Under the pieces are notes generated by a model. The model did no database searches, had not been told where the DNA came from, and saw only the letters and a list, made by a program, of their open reading frames with translations. This document shows, piece by piece, positions 53,994 to 62,609 of a stretch of 64,000 bases of DNA. The position numbers and the translations under genes are program-made. Position 1 is the first letter of the stretch. Each line of letters begins with the position of its first letter. Source of the DNA: an uncultured Victivallales bacterium (GTDB lineage: Bacteria > Verrucomicrobiota > Lentisphaeria > Victivallales > UBA1829); NCBI GenBank assembly GCA_944391115.1, contig CALXSJ010000003.1, positions 103,574 through 167,573 on the forward strand, given 5' to 3'.

Positions 53994-56201
53994 ATGAAAC
54001 AGCTCTCCATTGCGTGCGATTTTATCGTGGTCGGCGGCGGTGTCGCCGGAACAGTGGCGGCGATTGCGGCGGCCCGGCTCGGAGCGAAAACCGTTCTCGT
54101 TCAGAACCGTCCCGTGCTGGGGGGACCGTCCGGATCGGAATGCTGCCAGAACTGCGACGGAGCCTTCATCACCGGCGCGCCGGAGTATGTGAACCGCGGC
54201 GCGATGGAAACCGGAATCCTCGAAGAGATGCGCCGTGAATCCTTTTTCCGCTCGGAAAACGGATGGAGACAGCACTGGAGTCTCGTCATGCGCGAATGGG
54301 CGGAGCGTGAAGAAAATCTGACTCTGCTCCTGAATACGGAGGTGTATGAGGTCGAAACGCAGGGAAGACGCATCGTCTCCCTGAAGGCGCGGACGCAGGG
54401 CAGTGAATTGGAATACCTCCTCCGCGCCCCGCTTTTTGCAGACTGTTCCGGAGACTCTTTTGTCGGATTTTCGGCGGGCGCGGAATACCGCATCGGACGC
54501 GAGGCTCGCCGTGAATTTCAGGAATCCCTCGCTCCGGAAGAGGCGGACCGGAAAACCATGGGCTCCTCGATTGCGTTCCGCGCAGCTGACACAGGACACC
54601 CGATTCCGTTCAAGGCTCCGGAATGGGCTTATAAAATCCATTCCGACGACGATCTGCCCTACCGCATGCACAGCAATCCGCAGCAGGGCTACTGGTGGCT
54701 CGAATACGGAGGAGAGATCGACACCATCCACGACAACGAGGAGATCTACCGGAAACTTCTCTCGATCCTCTTCGGCATGTGGGATCACGTGAAAAACGGC
54801 GGCGACCACGGCGCGGCAAACTATGCGATTGAATGGATCTCCGCAATTCCGGCGAAACGCGAGTCGCGGCGTTTGACGGGCGATTACATTCTCACGCAGA
54901 ACGATCTCATGAACCATCCGGACTTCCCGGACGCGGTTGCCTACGGCGGCTGGCCGATCGACATCCATCCGCCCGAAGGCGTCTTCGGAAAGGGACATCC
55001 CGGAACCACGCCGCCGTTCATTTTCCCCGGCGTCTATCCGATTCCGTTCCGCTGCCTTTACTCGCGCAATATCGACAATCTGATGATGGCCGGGCGCAAC
55101 ATCAGCGTGACGCATGTGGCGCTCGGTTCGACGCGCGTCATGGCGACCTGCGCGCTCTGCGGACAGGCCGTCGGAAGCGCCGCCGCACTCTGCCGGAAAT
55201 ATGCCTGCACGCCGCGCGAGCTCGGAAAAAGCCATATCCCGGAACTTCAAAACGTCCTCTACCGGAACGACCAGATTCTTCCCTGGATGCCGTCCATGGA
55301 GTCCGGGATGTTTTCCCGCGTGGAGGCGGACAGCGACATGATTCTGCGCCTTGATTCTCCCACCGGAGAACTGCCGCTGGTGCCGGAACCCCGCAATCCG
55401 GCCATTTACGATCCCTGCGACGTTCCCCCGGCCGACCGCCGGCGCGGACAGATGTTTCCCGTCGCCTCGGATCGCATCGACCGCATCGCGCTTCGTTTCC
55501 GCAACCGTACCGGCAGAACTGCCGAAGTGAAGGCGTTCCTGCATGAATCGCGTTTCCCCGGCGTCTTCGAAGGAAAGTTGCTTGCCGCCGGAAAGGCCTT
55601 GGTTCCCTCCGGCGAAAACGTCGAGGGAGTCTTTGAGTTCCATGTGCCGCTTGCCTGCAAAAGCGTTTTTCTCCTGCTGGAGGAGGTCTCCGGCATATCG
55701 GTGCTCACGGAAAAACGGCATCTGCCCGGCGTTTTCTGCAAACCGGACGGCTGCTATTTTTCCGATGACAACTTCTGTTTTTCCGTGGATCCGCCGCAGC
55801 ATGTGTTCGTTCCGGAAAATACCGTGAGAACGCCGCCGCGTCCGGGACTTTCCGCAAATCTCTGGATTTCGGATCCGGCGCAAGGTTTTCCCCAGACCTT
55901 GACACTGACCTGCGCGGAGGAGACCGTCTGTTCCCGTGTCGAACTTGTTTTCGACACGAATCTCGATAAGAAACACACCCGCGGAACGGCTGCGGAATGC
56001 GTCCGGGACTACAGGGTCGAGGCGCTCTGCCGCGGACAATGGGTCCCTCTTGCGGAGGTTTCCGGCAATTACCGGCGTGTCCGGAAGCACACATTCGCGC
56101 AAATGCCCGTTTCGGCCTTCCGCCTGACCGTTCTGGCCGGCAATGGGGATCCCTCGGCAAGAGTGTATCTCTTCCGTGCCTGCCGCGGCGGAGAGTTCTG
56201 A
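53994..56201 (+). CDS. FAD-dependent oxidoreductase with a C-terminal discoidin-like domain
   Basis: A 735-residue flavoprotein without signal peptide. The dinucleotide fold is at the N-terminus: DFIVVGGGVAGTVAAIAAARL, with the GxGxxG-type loop at residues 14-19, then the FAD contact VLVQNRPVLGGPSG. A second cofactor contact is RNIDNLMMAGRNISVTHVAL. This is the FAD_oxidored family often found in planctomycete and lentisphaeral sugar loci. The last 300 residues form beta-sandwich-like domains (RIALRFRNRTGRTAEVKAF, ETVCSRVELVFDTN), as in carbohydrate-binding F5/8-type modules. It probably oxidises or dehydrogenates a sugar or uronate released by the cassette's hydrolase. The electron acceptor is unknown. 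Confidence 0.82.
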   Translation: MKQLSIACDFIVVGGGVAGTVAAIAAARLGAKTVLVQNRPVLGGPSGSECCQNCDGAFITGAPEYVNRGAMETGILEEMRRESFFRSENGWRQHWSLVMREWAEREENLTLLLNTEVYEVETQGRRIVSLKARTQGSELEYLLRAPLFADCSGDSFVGFSAGAEYRIGREARREFQESLAPEEADRKTMGSSIAFRAADTGHPIPFKAPEWAYKIHSDDDLPYRMHSNPQQGYWWLEYGGEIDTIHDNEEIYRKLLSILFGMWDHVKNGGDHGAANYAIEWISAIPAKRESRRLTGDYILTQNDLMNHPDFPDAVAYGGWPIDIHPPEGVFGKGHPGTTPPFIFPGVYPIPFRCLYSRNIDNLMMAGRNISVTHVALGSTRVMATCALCGQAVGSAAALCRKYACTPRELGKSHIPELQNVLYRNDQILPWMPSMESGMFSRVEADSDMILRLDSPTGELPLVPEPRNPAIYDPCDVPPADRRRGQMFPVASDRIDRIALRFRNRTGRTAEVKAFLHESRFPGVFEGKLLAAGKALVPSGENVEGVFEFHVPLACKSVFLLLEEVSGISVLTEKRHLPGVFCKPDGCYFSDDNFCFSVDPPQHVFVPENTVRTPPRPGLSANLWISDPAQGFPQTLTLTCAEETVCSRVELVFDTNLDKKHTRGTAAECVRDYRVEALCRGQWVPLAEVSGNYRRVRKHTFAQMPVSAFRLTVLAGNGDPSARVYLFRACRGGEF

Positions 56202-56325
56202 CTGAGGAAATTGCGGTTTTCCCGGAAATGGCGGTCTTCTCCCGAACCGCCGCCACTCCATCTGCGCCTTGCCGCAGCATCCATTCCGGCGTAAAATATT
56301 TTTCCGGAATTTTGTCTTGCGAATA

Positions 56326-56355
56326 TTGACATTCATATGGGACACTTCCTATAAT
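56326..56355 (+). promoter_or_regulatory. Promoter of the second GntR-LacI cassette
   Basis: TTGACA (56326-56331) and TATAAT (56350-56355) match the consensus with 18 bases between. Transcription would start near 56361, 36 bases before the gene at 56397. The preceding hairpin GGCGGT/ACCGCC near 56249 may end the upstream operon. Confidence 0.7.
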
Positions 56356-56396
56356 ATTCCGGAAAACAGGACGGATGACGGGGAGATTGAGTTCCC

Positions 56397-57458
56397 ATGT
56401 TTGCACAGAAATACGAGACGCTTTCCCGGACGATTGAGAGCTGGCTCCGGGAGAATCCGGCGGACGGCCGTCTGCCGGGCGTCCGGAAATTTGCCTCGAT
56501 GTTCGGCGCGGATAAAAAGACCGTCGGCAAAGCCATGCGCCTTCTTGTCCGGCGCGGCGTGATCCGCGTCAACGGTCCGCAGGGCACATTCCGGGTTGCC
56601 CGTCCCGGCGGCTCTCCCGGATACCATGCGATCGGAATTCTCGGAATTGCGGCGACCGCCGGTCAGGAAAAACTGATCGACTACCTGAACAGCCGCAGCC
56701 GGAAGTTCGGATACAAGGTTGTCGCACTGGATTTGAAGGCGGAGGATTACGAGCTCCTGCTGCATTTCCCGTTTGACGGCTACATCTTTCTCGGCTCCTA
56801 CTCGACCAGCTGGATTTTATCGCGCCTTCATGAATGCTCCATTCCCGTCATCGGCGGACCGTTTTTTGACTTCCCCTGGCTGAACCGGGTGACCTACGAT
56901 CATGCAGGAGGATATGGCGCTCTTGTGAAATATCTGAAACAGCTCGGACACAGGAGGATCGCCCTTGTCGAGTATGAACGGAAGCAGGAATATGCCGAGT
57001 ATATCGCGCACCTGAAGTCGATTTTCCGGAACGCCATGGGGGATGATTTTTCCGAGGAACTCTTCTGCATTATTCCCCGGAGCCGGCTGCGGATCGGTTT
57101 CAGCGGAATGGAAAAGCCGAAGAAAATTGCCGACGGGATTGTGGAGCGTCTGATGGCGCTCCGGGAACGCCCCAGCGCCGTGATTGTGGTGCCGCCGCTG
57201 GTCCGCCATATTTTTCTGAGTCTGAAGGAACGGGGCTTTTCCGTTCCCCGTGACGTGTCGCTTGTGGATGTCGCCTGCATTCAGAATCGGAATCCGGGAT
57301 ATACGACGCTCGTCGCACATGAGGAGAGACTGACCGCGATGGCGGTCCGGAGAATGATTGCCATTCTGGACGGTTCCGCAGGGCCGCCCCGCACTCTTTG
57401 CGCTCCCTTTACGCTGAAAATCGGCAGGAGCACGATGAAATGCTCTTCCAGATCTTGA
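56397..57458 (+). CDS. GntR-like winged helix joined to a LacI-type sensor domain
   Basis: A 353-residue regulator. Residues 5-70 form a compact GntR-like winged helix (LSRTIESWLRENPADGRLPG, VRKFASMFGADKKTVGKAMR, GVIRVNGPQGTFRV), followed by a LacI/GalR-type ligand domain (GILGIAATAGQE, VKYLKQLGHRRIALVEYE, ERPSAVIVVPPLVRH, VSLVDVACIQNRNP). It is a second example of this fusion, only distantly similar to the one at 48431, so the two probably sense different sugars. It is followed after 13 bases by a pseudopilin, so both genes are on one transcript. Confidence 0.88.
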   Translation: MFAQKYETLSRTIESWLRENPADGRLPGVRKFASMFGADKKTVGKAMRLLVRRGVIRVNGPQGTFRVARPGGSPGYHAIGILGIAATAGQEKLIDYLNSRSRKFGYKVVALDLKAEDYELLLHFPFDGYIFLGSYSTSWILSRLHECSIPVIGGPFFDFPWLNRVTYDHAGGYGALVKYLKQLGHRRIALVEYERKQEYAEYIAHLKSIFRNAMGDDFSEELFCIIPRSRLRIGFSGMEKPKKIADGIVERLMALRERPSAVIVVPPLVRHIFLSLKERGFSVPRDVSLVDVACIQNRNPGYTTLVAHEERLTAMAVRRMIAILDGSAGPPRTLCAPFTLKIGRSTMKCSSRS

Positions 57459-57471
57459 ATAAGGAGGTTCC

Positions 57472-58209
57472 ATGAAACGAGTTGAGTTCACTTTGATCGA
57501 AATGCTGATCGTTGTCGCCGTCATTTCCATTCTTGTGTCCCTGCTTCTGCCCGCGCTGAAGCGCGCCAGGGAAAAAGCGGACGGAATCGCATGTCTGAGT
57601 CAGCTCAAACAGCTCGGCGTAGTCGATCAGAACTACACCAACGACAATCGGGGGATCTGGAGCGTGATGGGGCAGATGGAATATTTTCATCCGGGGAACG
57701 GAACGACTTACAACATCTACTATCCCCAGTTTTACTGGCGTCAGGGATATCTGGCACCGTCACATGGAAGCGGTTCCCCCGGAACATTTTACATCGGGAA
57801 GGCATACTGCTGCCCGGGGCTTGTGAAACATTTCAGTCTCCCGAACAATGCCGGCAGGTATCTGAGTCTGTACTGTTATGCGACGCGTGCCGACATCCGC
57901 CGCGGATTCGGGGATGACAAGCTTGATGTGACGTCCCAGCTGTATCTCCGCTCGATCGGTGTGATGGATCTTTCAAAGGCGAGGCGTCCTTCCGCCTTCA
58001 ATCTTCGCGGCTGCTCCTCGACCGGACTGACAAAAATCAACGGTCTGCAGATGTACTGCATGCTTGCGTCATCCAAGGCGCCCGCCGGCATTCACTCCCG
58101 GAACGCGAACATGATTTTTCTGGACGGGCATGCGGAACCCGTGAGCCGGACAAGAATGATTCTGGAATTCGGGGGTGATTCCACAACAACCTACAATTAC
58201 GTCCAATGA
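57472..58209 (+). CDS. Type II secretion-type pseudopilin (cassette 5)
   Basis: A 245-residue pseudopilin with a short leader (MKRVE) before FTLIEMLIVVAVISILVSLL, Glu at +5, and the LeuProAlaLeuLys continuation. The H-X9-DG motif is intact (GIHSRNANMIFLDGHAEP). An AAGGAGG site lies just before the ATG. Its stop lies 19 bases before the start of a secreted putative glycoside hydrolase, the closest coupling in the window apart from cassette 2. Confidence 0.89.
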   Translation: MKRVEFTLIEMLIVVAVISILVSLLLPALKRAREKADGIACLSQLKQLGVVDQNYTNDNRGIWSVMGQMEYFHPGNGTTYNIYYPQFYWRQGYLAPSHGSGSPGTFYIGKAYCCPGLVKHFSLPNNAGRYLSLYCYATRADIRRGFGDDKLDVTSQLYLRSIGVMDLSKARRPSAFNLRGCSSTGLTKINGLQMYCMLASSKAPAGIHSRNANMIFLDGHAEPVSRTRMILEFGGDSTTTYNYVQ

Positions 58210-58228
58210 AACGCATAAGGAGCCGCAT

Positions 58229-60469
58229 ATGAAAAATATCCTGCCGATTCTGCTGATCGCGCTGTCCGGACTGTTTCTGCACGGCGCGGAAAAGCTTGAA
58301 ATCAGAACTTTTCCCGACGGTTACCGGGATGACCGGACCGGCTCGGTTTTTTCCGACGCCCCGTCCGTCCTGATCCTGCACACATGGGCGAAGGAAAAGG
58401 CGTTTCGTTCCGGGCGTGTCGCAGTTACGCTGGAACTGCCGGAAAATTTTCATGTCGGGCATTATTCGATCGGGCGGAGGCCGCGTCCGGGGAAAAGCAT
58501 TTCGTCCGCGCCTGCGGGGAAAGGATGGCGGAAATGGACGCTTTCCGCCGGGAACGTGAATTATCAGTCCGTCTACAGGGTGTCCGCGCATCCCTGGCGT
58601 CCCACCGTCCCATGGACCGAGAGTTCGATTGTCATTTTCCTTTCGCCTGAGGGGAGGGGGCCGGAACGGTTCGAAGTGCCGTGGACGGTGACGGGAGATG
58701 CTTTCGAACCGGTTTCCGGCACGATGAAACTCTTTACGCTGCCCGCGCCGAAACTGACAAAGACTCCGGAAAAACTTTCCGTCTGGAGTTCCATGGGAAT
58801 GTATGGAAACAAGACCGGACCGGGAGCCTGGACGGAGGAATATTATCTCGGCATTCTGAAAACCATGAAGGCGGCGGGAGTGAACGGCATTATCGAAAGC
58901 GGGGGAAGCTGGCTCCCGGATGCCGTTTGCCCTGTGGAGAAACTCCGCTCCGGGCTGGGATTCGAGACAATTGCCATGAACTGCTTTTCCTACGCCCAGA
59001 GAATCACGCCGGAAGCGATGAACGCCGCCGGATTCCGTGTCACGGATCGTGATGTGAAGCGCAATGCGTCCGGGCGTTCCATGCGGGAGATGCGCAATTG
59101 TCCCAAACAGATGTTCTGTTTCAGCGCCATGGCGGAAAAGGATTCCCCTGTCCGCGCCTGCATGCGCAGTTATTATCGTCGTTATATCAGGCGCGGGTTC
59201 CGCGTCTTCTTCAGCGATTACGAGCCGCCGGTTTACGACTGCTGCTACTGTGACAAATGCCGCCGGGCCTTCGCCGCTTTCGCCGGTGCGGACGAGTCGG
59301 AATGTCTGACGATGAAAGCCGGAGAACTGGTCGCGAAATATCCCTGGAAGTGGTATCTCTTCCGGTGCGGCCTGTTCGGAAAGGTGCTCAAGCTGCTCCG
59401 GGAGGAGCTCGGTGTCTCGATCGGCTGGAATTCCAATCTGGTCCATGAGAATGTGTATCTGTCCGCCCTGCGGAGTTTCGGATGGTCCGCCTTTGCGGAG
59501 GATCCGCGCATCCTGGACGGCAGCATTGATTTTCACAATGCCGATTCGCTGGCGACGGGTCTTGCCTCCGTCATGACGGTCGGCGCGTTTCTGCAGAAGA
59601 CGCCGGACGGGAAGCCACTTCTTTCCCGGCCTCTGATCGCCCGGGCCACCTCCCTGCACTGGGTCAACTGGGGATACTTCTGCATTTACGGACGATATGA
59701 TTTCGCCCGGAAGAAAGGGTTCCGGGGGCTGGGAGTCGATTTCCGGCGGCGCCTGCACAAGCTGGAGATCGCCTCGGATTTCGCGCAGGGCGCTTCCGGC
59801 GTGGAAATTTCCGCCTCGCCTTTTGTCGCGGATGCCGAAGCCCTGACCGGAATCGCGGAAGGGATTCAGTTCGGCGCGGATTTCGAGGACCGCCTTCAGG
59901 TCCGGACACGCCTTGACGGGCGGGCTTTCCGCCTGTATGACTGCACTTCCGGACCGTCTCCCTATCGTGAAAAAATGAAACAGGGATATCTCAGCAATTA
60001 CCTTCTGATGGCGACGGACCGTTACGGCACGGTGCAGTGCATTGCCCATGGGGAGAACGACTGGCGGCTCTTCACGCTTTTCAACTGGGATTATGAACAG
60101 GCGAAGATTCTGCGTCTTGTTCCGCAAGATCTGCCGGAAGGTGACGGATATTTCCTGAATGTCAGCATCGACAACAGGAAAAACGCATCAGGCCGCAGTT
60201 ATTCCGCTCCGGAACTGCGCAGGGGAATCATGATCGCCGTGCCCGCCGGCGGGATTGCGGGAGTCCTGATCGCCCGGAAGAGGATCTTTCCGGAAGGAAG
60301 GATCGATTCCCCCGCCCATGCGCAGGGGAGGGAGATCCGCTTCCGCATTCCGGATCGTTCCGGGAGCGGAATGGCGGAGTTTATCCGGAAAACCTTCAAT
60401 CCGCAGGCGGAACGTCTCGCAAGGAAATATCCGGACGCGGGATTCCGCCGGATCGAGGTGGCGGAATGA
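58229..60469 (+). CDS. Secreted putative glycoside hydrolase with a GH42-like cysteine cluster
   Basis: A 746-residue protein with a signal peptide (KNILPILLIALSGLFLHGAE). A beta-sandwich-like region of about 150 residues is followed by a TIM-barrel-like region: MKAAGVNGIIESGGSWL, then RGFRVFFSDYEPPVYDC with Cys339-x-Cys341-x2-Cys344, and then LGVSIGWNSNLVHENVYL. The acidic pair in FFSDYEPP resembles a catalytic acid/base at the end of a barrel strand, and the cysteine spacing equals that of the GH42 zinc site. No established family could be named with certainty. An AAGGAG site supports the ATG at 58229; the stop overlaps the next gene by four bases. Confidence 0.68.
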   Translation: MKNILPILLIALSGLFLHGAEKLEIRTFPDGYRDDRTGSVFSDAPSVLILHTWAKEKAFRSGRVAVTLELPENFHVGHYSIGRRPRPGKSISSAPAGKGWRKWTLSAGNVNYQSVYRVSAHPWRPTVPWTESSIVIFLSPEGRGPERFEVPWTVTGDAFEPVSGTMKLFTLPAPKLTKTPEKLSVWSSMGMYGNKTGPGAWTEEYYLGILKTMKAAGVNGIIESGGSWLPDAVCPVEKLRSGLGFETIAMNCFSYAQRITPEAMNAAGFRVTDRDVKRNASGRSMREMRNCPKQMFCFSAMAEKDSPVRACMRSYYRRYIRRGFRVFFSDYEPPVYDCCYCDKCRRAFAAFAGADESECLTMKAGELVAKYPWKWYLFRCGLFGKVLKLLREELGVSIGWNSNLVHENVYLSALRSFGWSAFAEDPRILDGSIDFHNADSLATGLASVMTVGAFLQKTPDGKPLLSRPLIARATSLHWVNWGYFCIYGRYDFARKKGFRGLGVDFRRRLHKLEIASDFAQGASGVEISASPFVADAEALTGIAEGIQFGADFEDRLQVRTRLDGRAFRLYDCTSGPSPYREKMKQGYLSNYLLMATDRYGTVQCIAHGENDWRLFTLFNWDYEQAKILRLVPQDLPEGDGYFLNVSIDNRKNASGRSYSAPELRRGIMIAVPAGGIAGVLIARKRIFPEGRIDSPAHAQGREIRFRIPDRSGSGMAEFIRKTFNPQAERLARKYPDAGFRRIEVAE

Positions 60470-62472
60470 AAGATCATTACCGCATGGTCAGCTGGTGGCT
60501 GCGGAAGGACGACCTTCCGTGGCCGAACAGGAAAAGCGAGGAGAAGTTCCGCCGCCGCGCGGCGTGCATGGCGCGCGAGGGTGTCAATGCGGCGATTATT
60601 TTCGGCGCGCATTTCCGCTGGGATTTCATGCCGGTGATCGGACAGCTTCATGAACTGATCGCATTCGTCGCGGACGAGCTGCATCAATACGGGATCGTTC
60701 TGTTCGATCATCATTCCTCCGTTCTGAGCTGCAATTACAATCCCGATCCCGGGCGCTTCAACGCGCGGAAAACATACAGCAACCACCGCCAGATGCTGAT
60801 TTCCCCTCCCGACGGATTCCTTCCCCGGGAGATGCTTGACGAGTGGAAAATGAAAGATGCCGGCGGGAGGAATGTCTTCTACCCGCAGTATGCGGCGCAG
60901 TCCTTCTGCATGAACAATCCGGATTTCCGCGAGGCTTATTATGCCTATCTGAAACGGCTAGTCGCCGACACGGCGATCGACGGGCTGATGAGCGATGACG
61001 CCATTTTTCCGCTCTCCGGCTGTTTCTGTCCCTTCTGCCGCGCCCGCTTCCGCCGGGAATACGGATTGGAATATCCCCCGGCCGGGGATTTTTCCTTCTG
61101 GAGAAACCGGGACAATCCGGACTACCGCGCCATGATCCGGATGCGCCTGGATTCCGTCCGCGACTATTTCCGCGGAGTGACTGCCAGTCTGCCGCGGAAC
61201 TTTCCCCTGATGAGCTGCTGCGCCTCCAGTATCCACCCGGCTCTGCTGGAGAGGGGATTGACTTACGGCTCCTTCATCGAGGCGGGGGCGAACACCGTCA
61301 TGCTGGAGATGTGCGGGAACACGCCGGATGCAGGCGGCGCCCTTTTCCGGAAGGAGCTGCCTTCGCAGCTGCTGCATCTTGCCATGGCGGAGAAGTCCGG
61401 ACTGCCCTGCATCGGCCTGGGATACGGCTTTTCCTCCGATGCGGCATTCATGGTCTGGGCGTTCAACAAATTCCTGAATTCCGGAACGTGGTATTCCTCC
61501 CTGGTTCACCGCCTCGGCCTGAGCGATCAGGATATGAGGAGGATCCCGGATGATCCGGAACAGCTGGACGGCATCTTCCGTTTTGAGGAGAAGCATGCGG
61601 AATGGTTCCATGCCGCCGGCGCCGGTGATGTCGCCGTTCTGTTTCCTTGTGACACCGTCGCGAATTTCGGCGGAATGGAAGAAGACTGCGCAAAAGATTA
61701 TTCCGCCTTGTGCATGTATCTGCTGGAACACGGATTTTCCGCGGATGTCGTGACGGATGTGCCCGATGCCGGATCCCGCTGGAAGGTGCTCCTTGTTCCT
61801 TCCGCTGTCTGTGTTTCGGAAGAGAAGTATGCGTCGATGAAGCGCTGGACGGATGCGGGGAAAACGGCTGTCGTGCTCGGACCTTTCGGGTTCCGGACGG
61901 CATCCGGCGCGCCTGCGGAGAAATCGTTTGCCTCCCGCTGCGACCTGCCGGTCTCATTTCCGGAGAAAGGCCGCGGCTCGCTCTGCGATCCCCGGAACGC
62001 GGCTCTTCCTCCGGGAGAATGCGTTCCGGAAGGAGTTTTTCATCCATATCCCGGGTTCCACTGGTTCACGAGGCGTTTCTCTTCCGGCGTACCCGCAGGA
62101 TTTTCTGAAACTCTTGCAGGCTGCCGGCGTCTGCATGCGGAGGGCTGGGCGTCCAGACGCTATGTCGATCCGGCGGGGCGTCTGCTGGTTCATTTCATTG
62201 CTCTGGAATACTGCGTCGCTCTGGATGAATCGCTTGAAAAACGGCGGGATGCGCATTCCCCGGCCTTCCTCAGCCTGAAAATCATCTCCGGCATCACTCC
62301 GAAACATGGGAAGCCTGTTTCCATGACAGTGCCGGAAGGCTTTTCCCGCGTGGAGCTGCTGGAGCCGTATTCCCGCCGGGAGCCGCGGGATCTGTCCATG
62401 CAGGAACTGTGCTCCATTCCCCTTCAGCCCGGCTGTCCTTATTTCCTCCTGCGGTTTCATCCCGCCCGATAA
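60466..62472 (+). CDS. Cytoplasmic putative glycoside hydrolase (GH42-like layout)
   Basis: A 668-residue protein with no signal peptide, overlapping the upstream gene by four bases (ATGA), so the secreted and cytoplasmic enzymes are translationally coupled. The barrel starts EKFRRRAACMAREGVNAAII and contains IDGLMSDDAIFPLSGCFCP with Cys186-x-Cys188-x2-Cys191, followed by CRARFRREYG as in GH42 enzymes. A GATase-like domain follows (DVAVLFPCDTVANFGG, LEHGFSADVVTDVPDAG, WKVLLVPSAVCVSEEKY) and a short C-terminal sandwich ends it. This is the beta-galactosidase trimerisation layout. It would split oligosaccharides brought into the cell; the sugar is unknown. Confidence 0.7.
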   Translation: MKDHYRMVSWWLRKDDLPWPNRKSEEKFRRRAACMAREGVNAAIIFGAHFRWDFMPVIGQLHELIAFVADELHQYGIVLFDHHSSVLSCNYNPDPGRFNARKTYSNHRQMLISPPDGFLPREMLDEWKMKDAGGRNVFYPQYAAQSFCMNNPDFREAYYAYLKRLVADTAIDGLMSDDAIFPLSGCFCPFCRARFRREYGLEYPPAGDFSFWRNRDNPDYRAMIRMRLDSVRDYFRGVTASLPRNFPLMSCCASSIHPALLERGLTYGSFIEAGANTVMLEMCGNTPDAGGALFRKELPSQLLHLAMAEKSGLPCIGLGYGFSSDAAFMVWAFNKFLNSGTWYSSLVHRLGLSDQDMRRIPDDPEQLDGIFRFEEKHAEWFHAAGAGDVAVLFPCDTVANFGGMEEDCAKDYSALCMYLLEHGFSADVVTDVPDAGSRWKVLLVPSAVCVSEEKYASMKRWTDAGKTAVVLGPFGFRTASGAPAEKSFASRCDLPVSFPEKGRGSLCDPRNAALPPGECVPEGVFHPYPGFHWFTRRFSSGVPAGFSETLAGCRRLHAEGWASRRYVDPAGRLLVHFIALEYCVALDESLEKRRDAHSPAFLSLKIISGITPKHGKPVSMTVPEGFSRVELLEPYSRREPRDLSMQELCSIPLQPGCPYFLLRFHPAR

Positions 62473-62538
62473 GCTGTCCGGTTGACCGTTCCTGATCCGC
62501 CCGGGACGGAAAAAAGAGGTGATTTTCCGGATATTCCC

Positions 62539-62566
62539 TTGACAATCGCGAAATTCATGATACAAT
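62539..62566 (+). promoter_or_regulatory. Promoter of the arginine genes
   Basis: TTGACA (62539-62544) and TACAAT (62561-62566) are separated by 16 bases. Transcription would start near 62573, 37 bases before argD. Confidence 0.65.
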
Positions 62567-62609
62567 AGTTGTTTGCTTTATACCAATTCAATCAGCGAGG
62601 GCGTGAAAA

